Part shown: positions 17,438 to 24,677 of the stretch, piece after piece
Layout of the letters: the number at the start of each line of letters is the position of its first letter
How positions within the stretch are numbered: position 1 is the stretch's first letter
Assembly (NCBI GenBank): GCA_006969625.1
Contig: CP030885.1
Coordinates: 1,736,001 to 1,800,000 of the forward strand
Length of the DNA stretch: 64,000 nucleotides
Direction: 5' to 3'
Source of the DNA: Rhodospirillaceae bacterium
GTDB lineage: Bacteria > Pseudomonadota > Alphaproteobacteria > Kiloniellales > DSM-21159
Program-made: the position numbers and the translations under genes
Notes under the pieces: generated by a model
The model's database searches: none
What the model was told of the DNA's origin: nothing
The model's input: the letters and a program-made list of their open reading frames with translations, nothing else

Positions 17438-17923
17438 ATGCGAGCTTTGCGTCCCCTGACCGCTGCCGCTGTTGCGCTGCCGATCGCCTTCGGCGCGCTG
17501 GCCGCGCAGGCCAACGACATCGTCGACATCGCTGCGGCCAATGAGGACTTCGAGACCCTGGTGGCGGCTGTGCAGGCCGCCGATCTGGTCGAGACGCTGA
17601 AGGGCGAGGGCCCCTTCACCGTGTTCGCGCCCACCGACGCGGCCTTCGCCAAGCTGCCGGAGGGCACGTTGGAGAGCCTGCTGATGCCGGAGAACAAGGA
17701 TCAGCTCGTCGCCGTGCTGACCTATCACGTGGTCCCCGGCAAGGTGATGGCCGGCGACATCATGGGCAAGGAGACGATGGCCGAGACGGTGCAGGGGCAG
17801 GCCCTCGACATCGACGCGACCGGCGATGCGGTGATGGTCGACGCGGCGACGGTCGTGCAGGCCGACATCGAGGCCAGCAACGGCGTCATCCACGTGATCG
17901 ACACCGTCGTGCTGCCGCAGTAA
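17438..17923 (+). CDS. Secreted fasciclin (FAS1) domain protein
   Basis: 161 residues. A signal peptide is cut after AQA near residue 25, followed by a single FAS1 domain with both conserved boxes: [19 protein letters not shown] (H1) and [10 protein letters not shown], then [14 protein letters not shown] (H2) at the end. FAS1 domains mediate extracytoplasmic adhesion or ligand binding. The start at 17438 has AGGAG upstream. A fasciclin gene is a known member of the Rhodobacter RpoE regulon, which suits its position opposite the photolyase operon. A strong terminator follows. Confidence 0.93.
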   Translation: MRALRPLTAAAVALPIAFGALAAQANDIVDIAAANEDFETLVAAVQAADLVETLKGEGPFTVFAPTDAAFAKLPEGTLESLLMPENKDQLVAVLTYHVVPGKVMAGDIMGKETMAETVQGQALDIDATGDAVMVDAATVVQADIEASNGVIHVIDTVVLPQ

Positions 17924-17946
17924 GGCACGCCCGGATCGGCTTCGAG

Positions 17947-17990
17947 GGGCCGGTGCGCCGTCCGCGCGCCGGCCCTTCTTTCTTTTTCGG
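17947..17990 (+). terminator. Rho-independent terminator after the fasciclin gene
   Basis: GC-rich hairpin with GGGCCGGTGCGC paired to GCGCGCCGGCCC around a five-base loop, followed directly by a T-rich run (TTCTTTCTTTTT). Two bases in the stem are mismatched or wobble. Placed 24 bases after the stop codon. Confidence 0.85.
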
Positions 17991-18036
17991 CTTTCTTGTG
18001 TCGGCTTTCTTGTGTCGGCTTACTTGTGCCGCTCCG

Positions 18037-18735
18037 TCACCCCAGCGCCGTCGCCGGGAAGGCGACCAGCTTGCGGCGGCCCAGCATGTGCACGCTGAAG
18101 CCGCGCGGAAAGAGCCCGGCGATCGCCGGGTCCAGCACGTCGAGGCCGCCGGTGTAGGCGCCGAAGGACGGCAGGATCAATCGCTGTCCGTCGGTGACGA
18201 AGCAGCGCGCCGAGACCCGTCGGCCGCGCACCCGCACGCTGGCCTTGGGGTGGAAGTGCCCGCTCAGCTCGCCGCACGGCCGGACGGGTTCGGCCTCGTG
18301 GCGGAAGACCAGGCCGTCGAGCGTCAGCTCCTCGTGCACGGCCCCGCCCAAGTCCGCGGGTGGCTCGGGATCGTGGTTGCCGGCGATCCAGACCCACTCC
18401 AGGCAACCGGTGAGGGCGCGGATGCGCGCCCGGTCGGCCGTGCAGATGCGCTGCGCGGCGGCGCGGTCGTGGAAGGAGTCGCCAAGTGCGATCAGCCGCT
18501 CCGGCCGCCAGCGCGCCACCGCCGCTTCCAGGCGGGCCAGGGTGGCCGCCGTGTCGTAGGGCGGCAGGAACTGGCCGCGCGCGGCGAAGCTGGAACCCTT
18601 CTCCAGGTGCAGGTCCGCGACCATCAATGTACGCCGCGCCGGCCACCAAAGGGCCCCGCTCAGGTCGGGCACCAGGCTCTGGCCGTTGACGCGGAGCGGA
18701 GCGGCGGCATGCGGTATCATCGGACCGTCGGGCAT
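18037..18735 (-). CDS. pdeM: Ligase-associated DNA damage endonuclease PdeM
   Basis: 232-residue calcineurin-type metallophosphoesterase. Metal-binding motifs in order: ADLHLEKG (DLH 41-43), GDSFHD (85-90), GNHD (119-122) and GHFHP (159-163). Homologous MPE from Pseudomonas is a manganese-dependent single-strand DNA endonuclease. It sits 38 bases downstream of the helicase gene on the same strand, within the four-gene ligase-associated repair cluster. ATGs at residues 1 and 6 are both possible starts. Confidence 0.93.
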   Translation of the reverse strand: MPDGPMIPHAAAPLRVNGQSLVPDLSGALWWPARRTLMVADLHLEKGSSFAARGQFLPPYDTAATLARLEAAVARWRPERLIALGDSFHDRAAAQRICTADRARIRALTGCLEWVWIAGNHDPEPPADLGGAVHEELTLDGLVFRHEAEPVRPCGELSGHFHPKASVRVRGRRVSARCFVTDGQRLILPSFGAYTGGLDVLDPAIAGLFPRGFSVHMLGRRKLVAFPATALG

Positions 18736-18773
18736 GAGCGCAGTCTAGCGGGTCGGGGAGAGTCGGCCAGGCC

Positions 18774-21254
18774 TCACACCGGCAGGCTGGCCTGGTCGAG
18801 GGCCGGCGCGGTGGCCTCGTCGATCAGCGCCTGGGCGCCCTCGTCGAGCAGGTCGTCGAGCGCGGCGCCGTAGACCTGCTCGCGGCCGATCTCCAGCAGC
18901 ACCGGTACGGCGAGCGGCGAGACGCGGTCGAGCACGCGGTGCAGGATGCGGCCCTGCACGCGGCCGAGCATCTGCGACAGGCGGCCGATGTCGGTCAGCC
19001 CCGTCGCCGCGTCGGCGCGCGTCGCGCGCAGCAGCACGTGGTCGGGCTCGTGCTTGCGCAGCACGTCGTAGATCAGGTCGGCGCTGAAGGTGACCTGCTT
19101 GCCGGTCTTCTCCTGCCCCGGCAGGCGCCGCTCGATCAGGCCGGCGATCACCGCGACGTTGCGGAAGGTGCGGCGCAGCAGCGAGCTTTCCGCCATCCAC
19201 TCCTCCAGGTCGTCGCCCAGCATGTCCTGGTCGAACAGCGCGTCCATGTCGTTGGCCGGCTTCAGGGACCAGACGGCGATGACGTAGTCGGTGGCGACGA
19301 AGCCGAGCGGCGCGAGGCCGGCGCGCTCCATCCGCCTGGTCAGCAGCATGCCGAGCGTCTGGTGCGCGTTGCGCCCCTCGAAGCAATAGGCGACCAGGAA
19401 CTCCTTGCCGCCGCGCGGAAAGCTCTCGACCAGCAGGCCGTCGCACGGCGGCATGACCGAGCGCCAGCGCTGCAGCCGCAGCCACTCGCCGACCGCCTCC
19501 GGGAAGCCGTCCCAGGCGCCCGGGTCCTCCAGCATGGCGCGCACCCGCTCGGCCAGGTGGGTGGAGAGCGGCAGGCGCCCGCCCATGTAGGCCGGCACCT
19601 TGGGTTCGCCGCTCGCCTTGTCGCGCGTGCAGACGACGCTCATGTCCTGGATGCCCAGGAAGCGCAACAGCTCGCCGGCGAAGACGAAGGTGTCGCCCGG
19701 CACCAGGCCCTGGGCGAAGTACTCCTCCACCTCGCCCAGGCTGCGGCCGCCCTGCAGGCGGACCTTCAGGGTCGGGGCGTCGACGATGACGCCGAGGTTC
19801 ATGCGGTAGCGGCGCACGTGCGCCGGCCCGGCGACCCGCCAACGCCCCTTGTCGTCCTGCACCAGCCGGCGGAAACGCTCGTAGGTCCGCAGGGCGTAGC
19901 CGCCGTGGGCGACCAGGTGCAGGCAGTCCTCGAAGTCGGCGCGCGCCAGCTCGCGGTAGGGTGCGGCGCCGCGGATCTCCGCGTAGAACGCGTCCGCGTC
20001 GAAGGGCCCGGCGCAGGCCATCCCGAGAATATGCTGGGCCAGCACGTCCAGCCCGCCCGCGCGGGGCGGGTCGCCGTCCAGGGTGCGGGCCTTCACGCCC
20101 TCCTTGGCGGCGCGGCACTCCAGCACCTCGAAGCGGTTGGCCGGCACCAGCAGCGCCTTGGAGGGTTCCTCCAGCCGGTGGTTGGCGCGGCCCAGGCGCT
20201 GCAGCAGGCGCGAGACGCCCTTGGGCGCGCCGACCTGCACCACAAGGTCGACGCTGGCCCAGTCGACACCCAGGTCGAGGGAGGAGGTGGCGACCACGGC
20301 GCGCAGCCTGCCGGCGGCCATGGCGGCCTCGACCCGCCGGCGCTGCTCGACGGCGAGCGAGCCGTGGTGCAGGGCGATCGGCAGGCCGTCTTCGTTCAGC
20401 CGCCAGAGTTCCTGGAAGACCAGTTCGGCCTGGGCGCGGGTGTTGACGAAGACGAGGGTGGTGCCGGCCTGGCGGATGCGGTCGTAGACCTCGCCGAGCG
20501 CGTGCACCGCCATGTGGCCGGACCAGGGCAGGCGCTCCTTGGTGGTCAGGATCTCCACCTCCGGCTCGGCGCCGCTGCGGCCCAGCACCGTGCGCACCAC
20601 CGGGTCGTCGGCCGCGCCGCGTTTCGACAGCCAGGCGCGCAGGAAGTCCGGGTCGTGCACCGTGGCCGACAGCCCGACCCGCCGCGCCTGCGGCGCCAAG
20701 GCCGACAGCCGCGCGAGGCCGAGCGCCAGCAGGTCGCCGCGCTTGCCGAAGGCCAGGGCGTGCAGCTCGTCCACCACCACGGTCTTCAGGCCGTGGAAGA
20801 TCTTGGCGGCGTCGTGGTAGCTCAGCAGCAGGGCGAGGGATTCGGGCGTCGTCAGCAGGATTTGCGGCGGCCGCTTGCGCTGGCGGGTACGCTTGGCCTG
20901 GGGCGTGTCGCCGGTGCGCGTCTCGATCGCCAGGTCCAGGCGCATCTCCTCGGCCGGCGCCGTCAGGTTCCTGTGAATGTCGGTCGCCAAGGCCTTGAGC
21001 GGGCTCACATACAGCGTGTGCAGGCCCTCACGCGGCGTCTCAGCCAGATCGATCAGCGCGGGCAGGAAGCCGGCCAGCGTCTTGCCGGCCCCGGTCGGCG
21101 CGATCAGCAGTGCCGACTCGCCCCGCTCGGCCGCCGCCCGCATCTCAAGCTGGTGCGGATGCGGCGCCCAGCCGCGCGCGGCGAACCAGCCGGCAAAGGG
21201 GGCCGGGAGCGGCGGCGCGGGCAGGGCGCTGTCGGTCGGCGCGGGGGCGTCCAT
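18774..21254 (-). CDS. Ligase-associated DEXH-box DNA helicase (Lhr-Core type)
   Basis: 826 residues, the length of the compact Lhr-Core helicases. Walker A is APTGAGKT (52-59), the Walker B/DEXH box is DELH (163-166), and motif VI is in the LQRLGRANHR region. The C-terminal half is the Lhr winged-helix and beta-barrel region (YFAQGLVPGDTFVFAGELLR). Lhr proteins are 3'-to-5' ssDNA-dependent ATPase helicases. It is transcribed away from the HIT gene with the repeat pair 21329-21440 in its leader, and is followed by pdeM. Confidence 0.94.
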   Translation of the reverse strand: MDAPAPTDSALPAPPLPAPFAGWFAARGWAPHPHQLEMRAAAERGESALLIAPTGAGKTLAGFLPALIDLAETPREGLHTLYVSPLKALATDIHRNLTAPAEEMRLDLAIETRTGDTPQAKRTRQRKRPPQILLTTPESLALLLSYHDAAKIFHGLKTVVVDELHALAFGKRGDLLALGLARLSALAPQARRVGLSATVHDPDFLRAWLSKRGAADDPVVRTVLGRSGAEPEVEILTTKERLPWSGHMAVHALGEVYDRIRQAGTTLVFVNTRAQAELVFQELWRLNEDGLPIALHHGSLAVEQRRRVEAAMAAGRLRAVVATSSLDLGVDWASVDLVVQVGAPKGVSRLLQRLGRANHRLEEPSKALLVPANRFEVLECRAAKEGVKARTLDGDPPRAGGLDVLAQHILGMACAGPFDADAFYAEIRGAAPYRELARADFEDCLHLVAHGGYALRTYERFRRLVQDDKGRWRVAGPAHVRRYRMNLGVIVDAPTLKVRLQGGRSLGEVEEYFAQGLVPGDTFVFAGELLRFLGIQDMSVVCTRDKASGEPKVPAYMGGRLPLSTHLAERVRAMLEDPGAWDGFPEAVGEWLRLQRWRSVMPPCDGLLVESFPRGGKEFLVAYCFEGRNAHQTLGMLLTRRMERAGLAPLGFVATDYVIAVWSLKPANDMDALFDQDMLGDDLEEWMAESSLLRRTFRNVAVIAGLIERRLPGQEKTGKQVTFSADLIYDVLRKHEPDHVLLRATRADAATGLTDIGRLSQMLGRVQGRILHRVLDRVSPLAVPVLLEIGREQVYGAALDDLLDEGAQALIDEATAPALDQASLPV

Positions 21255-21328
21255 GCCGGCAAGATAGGTCCTGCCGCAAGCCGCGTCTAAGGGGTGGCGA
21301 GCGTTGGCGGGAGCGCCCCGGCGGGCGT

Positions 21329-21440
21329 CCTTCGACTCGCGGGCTTCGCCCGCGGCTCAGGATGAAGGTTTCTGGTTTTTCAATAAACTAACGAAGAATC
21401 TTCACCCTGAGCCGCGGCCGTCAGGCCGCGAGTCGAAGGG
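21329..21440. repeat. Pair of inverted intergenic palindromic repeats
   Basis: Two copies of a short repeat face each other. Copy A is at 21329-21368 (begins CCTTCGACTCGCGGGC, ends CTCAGGATGAAGG). Copy B is at 21400-21440 in reverse (begins CTTCACCCTGAGCC, ends GCGAGTCGAAGG). Each has its own inner palindrome, and together they could form a long hairpin. The core CTTCGAC...CTCAGGRTGAAG also occurs at 36005-36078. This is a widespread proteobacterial REP-like sequence class. It lies in the 230-base gap upstream of the helicase. Confidence 0.8.
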
Positions 21441-21484
21441 GCTTCGCTGGGCAGCGCGGGGCGGAGCCGAAGGCGCCCGACGCC

Positions 21485-21913
21485 TCACGCTTCCGCGTTC
21501 TCGACCTCGGTGATGGCGCCGCGCAGGGCGACCAGCAGGTCGTCGCGCTCGTGTTCCTCGTAGGGGCGGGCCGGCGCCTTGCCCCAGACCGGGCCGGGCC
21601 AGGCGGCGTCGGTGGTGAAGCGGGCGATGACGTGGATGTGGAGCTGCGGCGTCTGGTTGCCGAGGGCGGCGACGTTCATCTTCTCGGCCCGCACGCAGCG
21701 CTCCAGCGCCTTGGAGGCGCGGACGATCTCCCGCGTCGCGGTCTGCAGGTCGTCGCCCTCCATGTCGTGGAAGTCGCGCAGCGCGGGCTTGCGCGGCACC
21801 AGAACCAGCCAGGGGTAGTGGGCGTCCTCCATCAGCAGGACGCGGCAGAGGTCCCAGTCCTCGACCAGGGCCAACTTCGCGAAGTCGGGGTGCAGCTCGA
21901 AATCTTCGGCCAT
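21485..21913 (-). CDS. HIT-family nucleotide hydrolase
   Basis: 142-residue histidine-triad superfamily protein. The active-site strand is QLHIHVIARF (90-99). The first triad position is Gln90 rather than His, followed by His92 (the usual catalytic position) and His94. This is a proteobacterial subgroup that also has WDLCRVLLM and PGPVWGKAP. HIT proteins cleave nucleotidyl-phosphate bonds, and the aprataxin branch removes AMP from aborted DNA ligation ends. It starts 80 bases from the exonuclease start on the opposite strand, inside the ligase repair cluster. A role in deadenylation is only inferred. Confidence 0.9.
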   Translation of the reverse strand: MAEDFELHPDFAKLALVEDWDLCRVLLMEDAHYPWLVLVPRKPALRDFHDMEGDDLQTATREIVRASKALERCVRAEKMNVAALGNQTPQLHIHVIARFTTDAAWPGPVWGKAPARPYEEHERDDLLVALRGAITEVENAEA

Positions 21914-21993
21914 CGGTCCAGGGTAGCGTTTGTTGCTGGAGCGCGAAACGCCGGGATTTGAGGATCGGCGCCGCCGGCGCTATCTCCAAGCCC

Positions 21994-23061
21994 ATGACCG
22001 CACCGCATCCCGAGACCTGGCTGGAAGTCCGGCCCAAGGGCCTCTACTGCAAGCCCGGCCAGTTCTACGTCGATCCGGCCTGGCCGGTCGAGCGGGCGGT
22101 GGTCACCCACGGCCATGCCGACCACGCGCGGCCGAACAACCGGGCCGTACTGGCGACGCCGGAGACCCTGGCGATCATGCGCGCGCGCTACCGCGAGACC
22201 GCCGGCGGTGCGCTCGAGCCGCTGGCCTATGGCGAGAAACGCGAGGTCAACGGCGTCACCGTCTCCTTCGCGCCGGCCGGCCACGTACTGGGCTCGGCGC
22301 AGGCGGTCCTGGAGTACAAGGGCAGCCGGGTGGTCATCTCCGGCGACTACAAGCGGCGGGAAGACCCGACCTGCGCGCCCTTCGAGCCGGTGCCTTGCGA
22401 CGTCTTCGTCACCGAGGCGACCTTCGGCCTGCCGGTCTTTCGCCACCCGCCGAGCGAGGGCGAGGTGGCCAAGCTGCTGGATTCCCGGCGGCTGTTCCCC
22501 GAGCGCACCCACGTCGTCGGGGTCTACGCGCTCGGCAAGGCGCAGCGGGTGATCGCGCTGCTGCGCCGCGCCGGCTACGACCGCCCGATCTGGATCCACG
22601 GCGCCCTGCAGCAGCTCTGCGACCTCTACCGTGACCAAGGAGTGGAGCTGGGCGAGCTGCGCGCGGCGACGGCGGCCAACAAGGCGGAGATGGCCGGCAA
22701 GATCGTGCTGGCGCCGCCCTCGGCCATCGCCGACCGCTGGGCGCGCCGCCTGGCCGACCCGGTGACCGCCATGGCCTCGGGCTGGATGCGGGTGCGCCAG
22801 CGCGCCAAGCAGCGCGGCGTCGAGCTGCCGTTGATCATCAGCGACCACGCCGACTGGGACGAGCTGACCCAGACGCTGGAGGACGTCGGCGCGCCGGAGG
22901 TCTGGGTCACCCACGGCAGCGAGGAGGCGCTGGTCCACTATGCCGGCCAACGGGGATTCCGCGCCCGCGCCCTGGCGCTGATCGGCCGCGGCGAGGAGGA
23001 GCAGGAGGCCGGCGCGCCGGCGCCCGATGCGGCGGCAGCTGGGGAGCTCTTCGCGCGATGA
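21994..23061 (+). CDS. Ligase-associated DNA damage exonuclease (MBL/beta-CASP fold)
   Basis: 355 residues. Metallo-beta-lactamase-fold nuclease with the metal motif THGHADHAR (38-46), then GHVLGSAQ and ISGDYKRRED supplying further ligands, and a closing ISDHADWDEL block. This is the SNM1/Artemis-like exonuclease of the ligase-associated cluster. The ATG at 21994 matches the usual N-terminus (WLEVRPKGLYCKPGQFYVDP). A TTG at 21958 would add 12 residues. The stop overlaps the ligase start by four bases (ATGA). Confidence 0.93.
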   Translation: MTAPHPETWLEVRPKGLYCKPGQFYVDPAWPVERAVVTHGHADHARPNNRAVLATPETLAIMRARYRETAGGALEPLAYGEKREVNGVTVSFAPAGHVLGSAQAVLEYKGSRVVISGDYKRREDPTCAPFEPVPCDVFVTEATFGLPVFRHPPSEGEVAKLLDSRRLFPERTHVVGVYALGKAQRVIALLRRAGYDRPIWIHGALQQLCDLYRDQGVELGELRAATAANKAEMAGKIVLAPPSAIADRWARRLADPVTAMASGWMRVRQRAKQRGVELPLIISDHADWDELTQTLEDVGAPEVWVTHGSEEALVHYAGQRGFRARALALIGRGEEEQEAGAPAPDAAAAGELFAR

Positions 23062-24668
23062 GCATGCCCGGCTTCGCGCACCTGCTCGACCGCCTGCTCT
23101 ACACGCCGCAGCGCAACGGCAAGCTGCGGCTGCTGGCGGACCATTTCCGGGCCGCGCCGGATCCGGCGCGCGGCTGGGCGCTGGCGGCCCTGACCGGCAC
23201 GCTCGACCTCAAGACCGCCAAGCCGGCGCTGGTGCGCGAGCTGACCGCGCAGCGCGTCGACCCGGTGCTGTTCGGCTGGTCCTACGACTACGTCGGCGAC
23301 CTGGCGGAGACAGTGGCGCTGATCTGGCCGGAGAGGCCCGGCGCCAACCGCGCGCCCGACCTGGGCGAGGTGGTGGAGGGGTTGAACGCCGCCACCCGGC
23401 GCGAAGTCCCGGAATTGCTGGAGCGCTGGCTCGACGCGCTCGACGCCACCGGCCGCTGGGGTCTGCTGAAGCTGATCACCGGCGGGCTGCGGGTCGGCGT
23501 CTCGGCGCGGTTGGCGAAGACGGCGCTGGCCGAGTTCGGCGGCCGCGATGTGGCCGAGATCGAGGAGCTGTGGCATGGCCTGGCGCCACCCTACGAAAGC
23601 CTCTTCGCCTGGCTGGAGGGGCGCGGGCCGGTGCCGGCACTGGATGCCGCCGCCGCCTTCCGACCGCTGATGCTGGCCAACCCGCTGGAGGACCAGGAGG
23701 TCGCGCAGTTGCAGGTGTTGGACTACTGCGCCGAATGGAAGTGGGACGGCATCCGCGTGCAGCTCGTCGGGCGCGACGGCCAGCGCCGCCTGTTCAGCCG
23801 CACCGGCGACGACATCGGCGGCGCCTTTCCGGACGTGGTGGCGGCGATGGCGCACGAGGCCGTACTGGACGGCGAGCTGCTGGTGGTGCGCGACGGCCAG
23901 GTGGCGCCCTTCAACGACCTGCAGCAGCGCCTCGGCCGCAAGACCGTGACGGCCAAGATGCTGGCCGACTACCCGGCTCACGTGCGGGTCTACGACCTGC
24001 TGTTCGAGGGCACGGAGGACCTGCGCGAGCTGCCGTTCGTGGAGCGCCGCCGCCGGCTGGAGGCCTGGATGGCGCGCACCAAGCCGGACCGCATGGACCT
24101 GTCGGAACTTCTGGACTTCGAGACGCTGGACGAGCTGAAGGCGCTGCGCGAGTCGGCGCGCGAGAACGCTATCGAGGGGCTGATGCTGAAGCGCGCCGAC
24201 AGCCCCTACCTGGCCGGCCGCCCGAAGGGACCCTGGTACAAGTGGAAGCGCGACGCGCTGCTGCTCGACTGCGTGTTGATGTACGCCCAGCGCGGCCACG
24301 GTAAGCGCTCCAGCTTCTATTCCGACTTCACCTTTGGCGCCTGGCGGCGGGCGGATGACGGTTCCAACGAGCTGGTGCCGGTGGGCAAGGCCTACTTCGG
24401 CTTCACCGACCAGGAGCTGAAGCTGCTCGACAAGTGGGTGCGCGACCACACGGTCGAGCGCTACGGCCCGGTGCGCGCGGTCGAGGCCGGCCTGGTGCTG
24501 GAGATCGCCTTCGACGCGGTGCACCCCTCGACCCGCCACAAGTCGGGCCTGGCCATGCGCTTCCCGCGCGTCCACCGCATCCGCTGGGACAAGCCGGCGC
24601 ACGAGGCCGACCGGGTCGAGACCTTGGAAAGACTGGTCGAGAGGCCAGTCGAGGCAGCGGCGCGCTGA
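23058..24668 (+). CDS. ATP-dependent DNA ligase, damage-response type
   Basis: 536 residues. It has an N-terminal DNA-binding domain, a nucleotidyltransferase domain with the adenylated Lys228 in KWDGIRVQ, DGELLV, and GLMLKRADSPYLAGRP, then an OB-fold domain ending near 24600. Cytosolic enzyme sealing nicks with ATP. This ligase type is encoded with an MBL exonuclease, an Lhr helicase and a phosphoesterase in many proteobacteria, and the set is linked to resistance to DNA-damaging agents. Translationally coupled to the exonuclease by an ATGA overlap. Confidence 0.95.
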   Translation: MSMPGFAHLLDRLLYTPQRNGKLRLLADHFRAAPDPARGWALAALTGTLDLKTAKPALVRELTAQRVDPVLFGWSYDYVGDLAETVALIWPERPGANRAPDLGEVVEGLNAATRREVPELLERWLDALDATGRWGLLKLITGGLRVGVSARLAKTALAEFGGRDVAEIEELWHGLAPPYESLFAWLEGRGPVPALDAAAAFRPLMLANPLEDQEVAQLQVLDYCAEWKWDGIRVQLVGRDGQRRLFSRTGDDIGGAFPDVVAAMAHEAVLDGELLVVRDGQVAPFNDLQQRLGRKTVTAKMLADYPAHVRVYDLLFEGTEDLRELPFVERRRRLEAWMARTKPDRMDLSELLDFETLDELKALRESARENAIEGLMLKRADSPYLAGRPKGPWYKWKRDALLLDCVLMYAQRGHGKRSSFYSDFTFGAWRRADDGSNELVPVGKAYFGFTDQELKLLDKWVRDHTVERYGPVRAVEAGLVLEIAFDAVHPSTRHKSGLAMRFPRVHRIRWDKPAHEADRVETLERLVERPVEAAAR

Positions 24669-24677
24669 CCCTTCTCC

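Noticed and set aside
18939..21290. 783-codon plus-strand frame opposite the helicase
   Set aside because: Composition and lack of motifs mark it as the complement of the Lhr helicase codons.
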